Source: Lunularia cruciata (lineage: Eukaryota; Streptophyta; Marchantiopsida; Lunulariales; Lunulariaceae). From it: 64,000 nucleotides of DNA. Shown here one piece after another: positions 26,237 to 37,569 of this stretch. Position 1 is the stretch's first letter, and every line of letters begins with the position of its first letter. The notes under the pieces were generated by a model. That model saw nothing but the letters and a program-made list of their open reading frames with translations. It made no database searches and was not told where the DNA came from. The position numbers and the translations under genes are program-made. The DNA is taken from contig OX419759.1 in NCBI GenBank assembly GCA_948567375.1, forward strand, positions 59,610,593-59,674,592, in the 5' to 3' direction.

Positions 26237-29200
26237 AATAATACACGATTGCAAACTCCGGAGCCCAAGAAGGTCTTGGGTTCCAGTCCCAACTACGATC
26301 CAACTAAGTCTGTAAATTTATGTGCAGATACTCGGTTGACTGCTGGTAACTGCAAGAAGTTCAATTGGAGACTTATTCGAGAATTCTTATGATTGTGTGG
26401 ACTGGAGAAGCATCCAGTTTCTAAATTACGGGGGAGGAGGTTCAACGACTAGTACGCAAAAGTTTGAGCAGAGATCGATCTAATGGATTGCGGAGCACTA
26501 CGGGAATGGAAATGGAAACGACGGGAGGGTGAGAGAATTAATGAGACACGAAATTCAGGGGCTACAAGCGAGATTAAACTAATTATAGAGAATTGAATGA
26601 ACGAGGACATCAGGCTTCTGCAAGCACGCGTTGCAGACATTATGGGGTCCCATGGAAAGCGATCGACCTTTTCTTCCAATCCTGTCGTTCGTTAACTCAC
26701 AGGGAGTGGTGGAGAGGACGTGAGCTAGCTAGCTTCTTTGCGTGTCCGTTGGGTCCGTCATTTCTGTAACAATGTTCAAAGCTAAGCAAGCAGCCGCCTA
26801 CACCAATACTCCTCTCCTGCCCATCTTCTCCGGCCTAACATGGGATTGGCCAACAGTGCAAACCACAGGCATGATGCGTCTGTTTAACACAAGCTCTCCA
26901 CTACTTTTCATCGATGGACTCGCCTAATGGCCCGCACCAGAACGTAAATTCATACTTCACCCTCCCACTTCCTTTAAAACCCGGATTCCTTGGCGCTTTC
27001 CAATCGTTAGGCACAAATTCCTCCCATGGTTCTGGCCTGATTTGGAAACGAAGATTGCAATCAAGGTCCAAAGGTGAGAATCAGCCTGACCTTGGTCCGA
27101 ATACTACGGTTGTTTACTTTGTTTGTTGTCCGACTACTACGGTGCCCTGTTGTCCCTGGAGAACGTAATCCACCGCACGCAGTTGCTGAAAACTTGCGCC
27201 TGTGGAAACGTCTGGTGCACTTCACGATCAGTTGGGAACTCGGGAGGCCCTCTCCTCCACAACTGCAGAGGTTAACAACAACTTCATAAAATTATCACCT
27301 GCAAGTGATTCATACGAGTAATTACTTGACTTCAGACTATAAAATTGTATGGGGTCTTCCCATCCCTCGTTTTTTCTACGCGGTCGCCCTTGTATCTAAT
27401 TACTTGACTTCAGACTATAAAATTAGGTGTATTGATGAATTAAATTGTACCCCTATTCTGTCAGCAGATAGAATGTTCATTGATATAAACTATTCTGATA
27501 GCTTCGAGTTCGCTGCCCGGTATATGGGGACAAAAAGGAATTTTCCTCGGTAGATGAACTTCGCTTTGACCATCTCACAGCTGCAGCGCGCCGATAGTAC
27601 TATTACAATGGCCACAGACAGTTTGCATACATACTCACACACGGATGCACTTTAGACTTTGAATTACTATTAGTACATATGTGCGTTCATCTCGGACATG
27701 CTTGATCTAGACACAGAGAGAAACTCAGTCGTGCGCAGGTCATGATCCAACATGTGAGATTTCTTGCCCGATGTGCTCTCTACAGCATATATTCCTCACT
27801 CGCTAGATCTCCAAAACCGCAGCTCAACCTGGCGCTACCACGTGAATCTTCTCCCAGTTGTGAAGATCAGTTACTGTGAACTTCTCAACTCGTCAAGAGC
27901 TCAAAAGCTCTTCCTCTCTCTTATTAACTCGGATCTCTTCCATCTACTCAATACTCATCTGCAGGTCCTCAGTAAAATGCGTGTGCGCTCAGCGTTTGAT
28001 CGACTTAGCTGTGAGACCAATCAAAACTGATAGAATTTGTCGTCAGAACAGGCCGACTCAGGCTCTCAATGCAATTGCTTGCTGAGCCTCATTGAGTTTG
28101 CTTAACTTCAGCTTACACTTGGCCATCTACAGATTCTAAATCGCTTCATTCGATACTGAGTATTCGATTGTGCTGGTGTTCTACAAGCAAACCATGTCAT
28201 CAGGTTGAGAGTTACTGTGATGTATGACTGGGGATACGAATATGCACATGTTTCTTCTCATCACTTGGCTTCAACTCGCATGTTTAAAATTTGATACAAC
28301 GAGAATGGTTGGGGTTTCTATACATGAAAGGAGTTTAATTTCGACAGAAGAAATCTGCAGTAAGTTCGTACTCCCTGATGGGAGTAGCTTCTCACTATCG
28401 ATTGTCTTTTATTTTAGAGATACACCGACCGAATGCTACTGAAGTTGATGATACTTTGGTTAATCCTTGCAGTTTTGTGTAGACATGGGTGGATAGTTAA
28501 TGGCCCGCCGGTTGAGAGTTGAACCATGACACATGTGGCAACCAAATACGGAAGCAACACTAGTTACGAGCCTTTCCTTCAGTATATGACGAGAGCCTCG
28601 TTCTTAGGAATCATGACCAAATCAAACGAATGACATCTTCAAAATTTTCTCTCCAGAGCATTTCAATAGTAACTCGTAGATGTCGAAAAGCACAATATGA
28701 TTTAGAACGTTTAAGGGTTCATTCCCACATATTCAATTGGTTCCTGGAGGAGTAGGAGGAGCCTCACAAAACCATTCGAACATCACTTATGCGAGTTGGA
28801 AATACTAGCATTACTTCCAAGGAAGATTTCTTAACATGGAAAAGATCTTGAATAAGTAGCACCCATAAATCAATTGAAGTATGTCACCACGATTAGCATT
28901 TTACTTCAATATTATCCAATAATCTCAATGCAAAGATTCAGTAGAGTTTATCGCTTCTCCAATTTTGATTTCACGAACTCGTCACCTTTTCTAGTGGTCA
29001 AGTTGTTTCGAACAAGTATTATAGATTTTAATTCCAATACCGAATCATCTCTTTTTAAATTAGAATTAGGAGGGCAACATGTAGTGCCAAGGTGGAGGCG
29101 ATAAACATAAAAATAAATAATGCAAATAACGCGGAAATTAATTTGATATAAAATTAGAAAAGTAAAAACATTATATATTGAAGATAATTAAGATTTATTT

Positions 29201-29429
29201 TAATTACATATAATTATAAAAATAAATTATAATATATATTTAAAATAAATAGCGATCGCCTTCTACTTGTTTAAAATTAATTAATTAATTTTATAAAAAA
29301 TTATAATTATAGAAAAAGTTTAACACGTAACATGCGATATTGGACAAAAGAAACGAAAAGGGGACCGCATAGAAGCCAAATTCTGTTGGAAAAGAAACTA
29401 AACTATGAAGGCAAAGTATTTAATAAATC
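26237..29429. other. Gene-free stretch, AT-rich at its right end
   Basis: No recognisable gene. From about 29.1 to 29.33 kb the sequence is almost entirely A and T, with short TTAATTAATTAA-type palindromes. Confidence 0.5.
27319..27424. repeat. 28-bp direct repeat, 78 bp apart
   Basis: TAATTACTTGACTTCAGACT and the following TATAAAATT occur identically at 27319-27346 and 27397-27424. The sequence between is unrelated to the repeat. Confidence 0.9.
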
Positions 29430-29601
29430 CCCAATAGGGAAAGAAGTATAAGATAAGATGGTGCGCAATACATGAAGTCCAATGAAATATTACCATATTA
29501 CATGCTTAAGTAGGGTCAATTTGCACTTATCCCCCGCGTCCGAGGACGAGGGCATTTTCACTATAGTGTAGAATTATCCAGCGCCAAATTTAAAACTTGA
29601 T

Positions 29602-29739
29602 GTGAACGTAGATTGAACTTGAATGCAATCTTCTCTCTATTTTCTCCCATTATACTAATCATTCTTTCACGTGAACGTAGATTGAACTTGAATGCAATCT
29701 TCTCTCTAATTTCTCTCATTATGCTAATCTTTCTGAGAT
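29602..29739. repeat. 69-bp tandem duplication inside copy A
   Basis: GTGAACGTAGATTGAACTTG and the following sequence repeat at 29602 and 29671 almost without change. Copy B has only one such unit (near 37745), so the duplication followed the A/B split. Confidence 0.85.
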
Positions 29740-30922
29740 GCAAAGTCTCGAAACAGAAGAATGCATAGGAGGAGACTCTTCATCAGAAATAGTATCAAGT
29801 CCGCCTTACCTAACGTGGGATTTCCTAGATTTAGGAGACAGTCCTGGATCTGGATCTTCATCGACCGCAGTCGGTCTTCGATTAGCTTAAATTTGGCTGT
29901 TGGTACGCACCTAACCTTCCATTGTGCCCATCAAAGTTTGACCACGGAATACGGATCACGATCTATTCCGTGATAGAAGAATGGAGGTTGCTACTCATTA
30001 AGTTATTTGTGGGTTAACGTGACCGATCAGAGCAGCAGCCGGGAACTCAAGAGCCCGCCTCATTCTTCACTCAAGAGTGCGTCATTCTTCTTGGAACTGT
30101 CATGGTTCCGCCTCTTACTTCAATACGATTGGAGCTCGCTCCCTTATTATGGAATGGGTCAGTTTGTTTTTTTGTCTTCGGGGATTTGCTTGGAAACCAA
30201 GTAAGATATTACCAGATGATATATATAGCGTCTTGCGCTTGGTCCTCATGTCACAGCGGATGAGCCCTTTGACCAATGTTAGGCTTCTGCATCACATTGC
30301 GAAGCTTATGAGCCCCGCCTAGTACTGAGATGTGACAAGGTCTGTATATATGAATATAATCTCGTCAGATTGGCCCCTACAGTAATCTTCCTCGTTCGGA
30401 ACTTACTGAAACAGAAAGATTTCTCTATCTCCATTTGCATTTTCATGATCAGACGGGGACTACGCACTGGTCATCTGCGCAGGCCAGTGACTGTAATCAA
30501 GGTAAACTTGTTAACGCAATTTTCGCAATTCACACGCACCCGGTTGAAAACTGCGTCTATGCCTAATGGTGGAAATGATGTCAAAAGAAGAGAACGGATG
30601 AAATTGTCACCATGGTAAGTCGAAGAGAAATCAAGATTCTAGACTGTCCATATCCACTGTGTAGTCTGACGAGACTGATTAAGAATCAAATTGAGTATTC
30701 GAAAATAAGTACAAGTCGTGCGGTTCTCGTTCAATCGATTTTCATGCAGAAGAATGTACCACTGAACAGTAACATAGATATACTCAAACAAACATAAATA
30801 TACTCGAATAGCCAAACTTATGATGAAATGAACTCCAGCTTCAATAGCACACATAAAGCTAGAAGATCTTTATCCTTAACACGTACCTTTTCATGTGCAT
30901 AAGCATGGAGGAATCAGCGACA

Positions 30923-31044
30923 CATCTTCCAATTCAAGGGTACCACAAAGTTGTATATACAATAAAAAGTGACCCGAAGGAGGAAATTTCATGTTTCAAT
31001 TCTAGTACATGGTCTGCTTTGTAGTACCCTTGAATTGGAAGATG
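30923..31044. repeat. 28-bp inverted repeat specific to copy A
   Basis: CATCTTCCAATTCAAGGGTA continues to 30950 and is the reverse complement, with one mismatch, of 31017-31044. The loop is 66 nt. Copy B has the right arm but unrelated sequence at the place of the left arm. Confidence 0.9.
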
Positions 31045-32636
31045 TATCACTTTGCTTTGAAAATGGATCATGACATACTGTTCTCTCGTATATCTTGACT
31101 TTCTGTATGATCCTAGCACTTTGACTACAAATTACCAGTAGTTGGTATGAGTCTAGACAATGACCATCCGTTCTAAATAATTTTTTGCATATCTTGAGTC
31201 ATCAATCTCCTTCCAAGCAGTTAGTTGAGCCAAGACCCCTATATCTAGAATATGATGATATTTTGTTTCTTGATCTCGTAAACGAATCCGTCAGAGCCAT
31301 GTCGATTGACGATGCTTCACCTCAGTGAGAAAAGAGTGTCCTCGGGGATGAAGTTGGAAGTACCGAGATCAAGAACTTTGGGGAAGAAAAAGAAAAAGAA
31401 AAAACCGAACAGATCAAAAGGGACGAGAATAGAGTGAATCACGCGGAGAATGCATGCGCACAAACAATGCCTCATGGTCGTATTTGAAGTTTTCGTGAGG
31501 AGTCCCATTATGCTCAGTTACTGCCGTAGGAGGGAGGATACGCAAGATGGGTGAGTGGAAAAGACACTTCGAAAAGACAAAGAAAGATCAAGTAGCAAGC
31601 GCAACTGATTCTTTCTTTGTATGAATCTGCAAATTATTGACATTCATAGTGAGGAGTGATCAGTTTCTCAGGTTCGAGCTGTCTTTGGCTCTATGTGCGC
31701 CAATATTTTCTTTGGATCTGGAGACGCAAAATTACATGTTCAAAGTTCATGTAGGCAGCAAGACAGATGCTGGAATTTTTGATATCAATCACGGTGGAGT
31801 AACGGGTGCAACCACTCTTACAGATTTATCTGTTCTCTCCATATCGTGCATGATAAAGCAAGCCAGCGAGCGAATTCATCAAATTCTTGTTCTGATGGAC
31901 TTTCGGTGTCGATGAATTTAATGACTGCGCTGGATCGGCATTGTTGTTATAGAGAAATCATGCTGATCACTGCATAGCTCAATAAAATAGACTCACTGGC
32001 ATCGCGAAGATGCTGGTTCTGTTCAAAACTCAGAAACTCTCCATCACTGTTGATAAAATATCACAAGCTAATACTCAGCCGCTAGTGTGGGCGGAAGAGT
32101 TAATCTTTAGCCAAAGTTTATTCTTTAATCATCATTTTAAATCTATGGTGAAGAGTGACCCGATGTATAAGCATCTTTTTCTTTAAGCTGGTGTCCCACA
32201 AACCATTCTTTGGTGAACTTTGGTATTTCCACTCTTATTTTTCACTTAGTAACACTTGCGACTACAGACTTGATCGATTATAACCGAGTGAGCTGGTAAC
32301 AGTCCGAAAAGGTCCTTCTCAAATCTCAGAAGCTCTCCATCACCATACGACTACAGACTTGATAGCTTATGGTCGGATGAGCTGGTAACACTCAAAACAG
32401 CTAGTCTTTGTAGATCTTGTGACTTTCCCGTTTATGGTCGCTGCCGCTTCAGTTCACAAGTGACTTCCTGGTTCTTTCAGTTAGATAGTTCATCGTTTCT
32501 ACTTCCATCCGTTTAATATCTAGCTTGCTTCAGATCATATATATATATTGTGGATCTTAGCCTGTGATTCATATTCATTCATCATAAGGAAGTACGACTG
32601 AATGTCGGAATTCCGTCTGCTTTAGTCTTTGCCTGT

Positions 32637-33703
32637 ATGCATATGTGCACGCGTTCAACAGGTTATGGGCCCACTGGACTGACATTCAATCTCTATCAAT
32701 TCGATTCTCTGTTCAATCGGACCGGTTGTTTGTTTGATAGAATCAGTTGTTCGATAGATCAGCTGAATCCTTCTTCAGAGATCTATCATATCGAGAGAAT
32801 AACTACTGTTAATTATTATCTCTGGAATAAGTGGGATCAAAACCACCATGAAATTAAAAGGTGTGTGGCAGTTTGTAAAAAATGAAATAGTTAAGCCAAG
32901 AGATGAAACAGATGAGGAGGAAGAACATTCCAATCGGAGGAAAATGGACCAACTAGCTTAGGACTAATTAAGATATCAATTGAAGACGACCAACTTCAAC
33001 ACATCAGCGAACTGTCGAACTCATCAGATGCATGGGAAGCTCTGCAGTCCATCATGCCGGAAATAGTACAGAATAGACTAGAGGATGCTTTTCATTCTTT
33101 GACATACACCTCTGGGCAGATGATTGATCATATAAACAAAGTGATCAAATTGTTGGAGCAAATGAGAGAGCTTGGTATCAAGCACAAAGAATCACAGGTT
33201 GTTGCCAGACTTCTTGGTAGCTAGTAGAAATCCCCATTTTGGAAGGATGTGGCGAAAACCTTGAGTGGGAGAGATAATCTTTCCTCAGCCAGAGTTCTTG
33301 GTAGCTAGCGGAAATCCCCATTTTGGAAGGATGTGGCGAGAAGCTTGAGTGGGAGAGATAATCTTTCCTTAGCCATCTTAAAACATCAATTACTTATCGC
33401 TGAGCAGTACAGTGACTGTCCTACTCGCATCATGTTGCAAGGGACCAAAGATGAACAAGATGTCGGTGAGTGCGAAGTACAATCGGGATCAGGCTAAGCC
33501 TGTTAGTTTGCACCGGAAGTACTTCAATGGGGTATGTAACTACTGCAAAGAGTTTGGCCACAAAAAGGAAGATAGTGAGAAAGGGCAAAAGCCGACCAAC
33601 AACGAGCAATGGAGAAAGAAACATTTACAAATATCAGTCAGGGAGAGAGTTCCAATAAACCAACCATTCTCGCCAGAATCTGCATTCGTAAGAGTTATGG
33701 AAT
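32637..33703 (+). pseudogene. Broken Ty1/Copia-type gag
   Basis: Gag-like segments occur in order but in shifting frames: ERITTVNYYLWNKW (near 32793), LGLIKISIEDDQLQHISEL (from about 32958), SDAWEALQSI, a DHINKVIKLLEQMRELG stretch, VARLLGS ending in a stop at about 33225, then FWKDVA / NLSLAILKHQLLIAEQY, and a zinc-knuckle remnant CNYCKEFGHKKED (33535 ff.) whose last Cys position is Ser. Copia gag proteins bind the genomic RNA and form the virus-like particle. At least one frameshift (near 32945), in-frame stops and a duplication make this copy dead. No protease, integrase or reverse transcriptase is recognisable downstream. Confidence 0.85.
33211..33378. repeat. 84-bp tandem duplication inside the gag relic
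   Basis: Units 33211-33294 and 33295-33378 begin TTCTTGGTAGCTAG and are nearly identical. The length is a multiple of three, so it repeats the segment between the gag spacer region and FWKDVA without changing frame. Confidence 0.95.
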
Positions 33704-35796
33704 AGAATTGCATACAAGAATAATTTACTAACCACAACGACATTCAACGCCAAGAACGTCGTCGTGAAAGCCGCGGGGATCCGACGGCTGAATCCGACGG
33801 CCGCGAGGATCTAAATCCGACGAAACGCCTTCAAACGTTCTCCTGATGTGGTAGTCTTACAAATCTTATACTTTTCTGAAATTAACAACTTCCATCAGTT
33901 GATTGTGGGACTAGGACTGTTTATCTCCATTGTATTTTGTTCGCGAAGTATCGTCAAGGTGTGACTATGCCGCAACAGAAACAGGTGCCGGATAGCTTGA
34001 CGATGGGGAAACTCAAGATAAAGTGTATACAAATTTTGTGTTTCCGTAAAATAGCTCGGAGCGCTTGGACATATATTTTCCACTGGCACCACTGCTGTTA
34101 AATATTCAAAATTTGGATCTTCTTTCTAAAGGACTTCTTTGTGACTGCTTCGGGCTTGACCATGATAGTCGTTGATTTGGATTCTGCTCGTCGTACCTTT
34201 CATGCGTATAGCTTCGAGTAAAAGCCGGTTGCCATAACGTACAGTAGTGTATGGGGGACCCGCATGCATAGTGTTGACACTAGAATTTTGGTAGGGTCCA
34301 GTTACAGTTAAGCTGTTGTGACTTCCAGCAAATCATATTTGAAAGCTTTGTCGTTCGAATTATCAAGATTCTGAAGAGCTTGTTTCAGGGCTCTCGTGAC
34401 ATATTCATCTCAAATGCACCAACCAATCTGCATTAAGGCAGAAACTCAAGCGTGTTGGCATCTAATGGCCACCCAAGATCAAGGTCCCGACCTTGAATGT
34501 TGTCTGGTAGCAGACCCTAGGAAACCCATCTTGCGCGCCGTGAACTATTGTCCTGTGAGGAAGGAAATGCCAAATGCTGATTACGTCTAGGATGTAAAAA
34601 CCTCAAAACATCCGATAGAATATGTAATTTGCACTGTACTACACCTCCAAAGTATTATCCCTAAGTAACTATCAGACTAACAATCAAGGACTCTTATTTG
34701 TTGCAAGGGAGTCGATTAAAGAGTATGTTACCTAAACTTCGCAATTTCGTGAGGTTTGGATCAAGGCAACAATATCAGCGGCACAAGTGGCAGACATGGT
34801 ACAACCCTTCATCTGAGCATTTGATGGCTAGAAGCAAGGAAAAGCATGTCGAGCCAGGTCAAGTAAAAGGCCTTTGAAAAATTGTTTCAACTTGACAGTA
34901 TCGTCTCCAAGAAAATGTGAGAACTCCTAGGATGGGAAATCAAGGGTTTCATCGCCTACTCCAGGTTCACAAGCAGAGGAGTAGCTGTATTGTATAGGCC
35001 AGACACTATATATATCCGAAAAGTGAGAATCAAAACGCAATCTGTTCGAAGTGAGTGCGAACAAGTTGAATACACTACTGGAACTCAAGGGACTCGATAT
35101 TGACTGCGAGATGATGAATGGGCTTTTGACAGCAGCAAGCCTCACGAAAAGGGGTCGATAAACAAAAGAAATCTGCTTGTCTATTTATATGATAGATGTA
35201 CTCGTAGATCAACTGTATCAGCTTTGCGGTCGTTCATGACGGAATACAAATTATCTTAATTCCTGAAACCTGGCTACGGGCTTTAAGTTTTCATCGTGCT
35301 GCCCCGATGCGTACCCTACATGGTGAAAAATCGAACTCTTTCCCATCAGTTGCCACCGTGAGATTGACATGGCTCCGCATACAAAGACTTTCCAAAAGTT
35401 GAACGTTATGGGGAAAATAGAGACAAACAACTATACAGCTCGACATGGGTGGTGGGGAAGCAGGGATAGCACGCGTGATATTTGAAGCTGTCGATGAAGA
35501 TTTATTCGTTCTTCATGCAAACTTGTCATGGCAGCGGCCTGGTGAGCTGCACCCGAGGGACCCACTACGAGCTAGAATGAGATTGTAAGTTACCCAACTG
35601 GTCACGGTTGCGAGTACCGTAGTCTTCAGTAGATTTGGAGATCGATATGCTGATTAAATTTGCACCTGCTCTCCACCGGATTTTGTGAATTTGTGATACC
35701 CGCGATGTTCAGGCGATAGCAGAATCTGTAGACCATGCCCTGTCACCTCTAACCATATAGATGGGACAACATGTGATAGTCTTCGAAGCACACGCA

Positions 35797-35835
35797 TGGT
35801 GTTCGAACGTGATCGCTGATTACGTTCGAACACCA
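35797..35835. repeat. Perfect 14-bp-arm hairpin
   Basis: Arms TGGTGTTCGAACGT (35797-35810) and ACGTTCGAACACCA (35822-35835) with an 11-nt loop. No T-run follows, so a terminator role is not suggested. Confidence 0.9.
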
Positions 35836-36481
35836 AATACTCACACGAGGACCTTGTGACGTCTTTTGATGACAGCGATCTGCCGGATGCTTGCCTCAGG
35901 AACTGTGGGCCAGGTTTTCGCCTTGGAATTTTATCTCTGAACATGTCTCGACGTACAATTTCCCAGGAGTATTTAAGATGGACCTAATGCCCCCAATTTT
36001 GGATATAGATTTAAAGGAAAATCTGATGGATATCTCGTCTTTTGCGGTAACCTGATAAGTATCGGGTAGTTTCAAAAAGTTGTGAATACCTCTGGTTCCT
36101 GTAGGATGCACATCTTGTAACACGCACGATAAACAAAGTTGAAGATGTGAAGGTGATGCCCGATGGAGAATTAGTAAATGAGTAAATGTAAAATTTAGGA
36201 TAATTATTGGTAGCTTGGTGAGTAATGTAGCATATAGTTTAAAACTGACTTGATTATAATTAAAATTAAAAAATGATCTATAAAAAAATATTAATATTTT
36301 TATACCACATAATGGTTAACTGATGGTTAATCAACTAGAGAGAATTAGATTTAGCAATTGATTGTGAGAAATAAAACATATTAAACCACGTTGAATGAAT
36401 ACTATTACTAATGGTGGTTCTCTGCTTGATAAGTGTTGTTCGTCTCGGGTTGGCTAGATTATTGAGAAACTTTATGTCAGC

Positions 36482-36634
36482 GCACCAATGGGACAAACCA
36501 AGCTAGAACGATCAAAAGAGATAGCAACCCAAAACAAGTGAACTGCGATCCTCGAAAGCACCAATGGGACAAACCAAACTAGAACCATTAAAAGAGATAG
36601 CCACCCAAAACAAGTGGACTGGGATCCTTGAAAG
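36482..36634. repeat. 76-bp tandem duplication
   Basis: Units begin GCACCAATGGGACAAACCAA at 36482 and 36558 and differ at roughly ten positions. Confidence 0.9.
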
Positions 36635-36839
36635 GATCCCAGAAAGACTTAACAACAAGAAGCCCCCTTAATATCATGTGGTCCGACGTGTCATCCGTTT
36701 GTCATAGTTGTTGGCAAGTAATGTTCTTGTCAAGATATTAAACCTACACAGCGCATCGAAAATGCAACTGATAGACAGTGCAGTCGGCGAACAGAACCGG
36801 TTGTACCTCGAGATTTTTCCTTGGTTTCCTAGTAGAGTT

Positions 36840-37330
36840 GAATAAAATTCTTTTCGTTTCTTTGAGCCGAAATCCGTGTCGGTTCTGGGTGTCTAATTCT
36901 GGATGAACTCCAGTCATTTCTTTTGGCTGAATTCTAATCGGAGCCGATCTCCCGAACAGGTACAGAAGTTTAATTTATTTTGCTGAATTCCAGTCATTTC
37001 TTTCCGTCGAACTCTCCAACCCGACACGGATTAGACTCGATCTAATTTCTTACCCCTGAAGCCCAACCTTCGGGCCGAGCTCCACCATCCACCCGAAAAT
37101 CTAAATACTTTTTGAATTTAACCCGAAGTTTAATTTCGGGTGCTTCGGGCTTGAACTCCAGCCCGGGCCGCAAAACTCTATCCGGCTCGAAAGTCTAATG
37201 TGTTCTGTTTCTGGTTGAACTCCAGTCAGCCCGCAACTTCAGGTTGAATTCTTCGCTCAGCTTGAAAATCTAGTATTTTTCTCTTCGAACTGAACTTCAA
37301 TTCAAGTCCGGAGCTCTCTTTTGATAGTGT
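36840..37330. repeat. Degenerate CT-rich repeat block
   Basis: Variants of TGAACTCCAGTCATTTCTTT recur near 36903, 36981, 37152 and 37211 with short GGGC/CCCG palindromic stretches between them. Confidence 0.55.
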
Positions 37331-37569
37331 GTTCGAAATTTATAATCCCACGTATGCACCCTATATTCCACCCCAAGCCGGGCATGGATAATCTGTTCTT
37401 CTTCAGCATACCATTTGCTCTAAAACTACACATTTCCATGTGAATTATCGGTCAATCATCGTTTTCCAAAACATTAAGTGACGGTCAATTCAAAAGTCAA
37501 CAACTACAGAAAATTTTCAAGTCCGTTTTTGAGCTACCACAATAACTAAAGATGACCGGCCATAGTTGA

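Larger units (their letters stand above)
29430..32415. repeat. Unidentified ~3-kb repeat, copy A
   Basis: Collinear with copy B (37570-40350) over about 2.8-3 kb in direct orientation, often near 85-90% identical, with a more diverged relative C at 43730-45700. Landmarks in order: a leader with CTTATCCC, a CTTGAATG motif, GAATGGAGGTTGC, a TATATATAG stretch near 30.22 kb, CAGCGGATG, GTCGAAGAGAAATC, a Lys-rich frame at 31333 ff. beginning MKLEVPRSRT, and GATATCAATCACGGTGG. The Lys-rich frame is interrupted by a stop (TGA at about 31434) in this copy. The right end carries an 88-bp tandem duplication (32259 and 32347). Either long terminal repeats of a decayed element, since a Copia gag lies between A and B, or a duplicated gene-sized unit. 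Confidence 0.75.
33720..37569. other. Stretch between the gag relic and repeat copy B, no gene seen
   Basis: If A and B were long terminal repeats, this is where pol should be. I find no reverse transcriptase, integrase or RNase H motif in any frame, so any pol has been deleted or replaced. An AT-rich patch lies at 36.2-36.3 kb. Confidence 0.5.

Noticed and set aside
31317-31508. Minus-strand frame with a run of Phe opposite the Lys-rich frame of repeat copy A
   Set aside because: It is the reverse complement of an AAG/AAA run and has no independent support.
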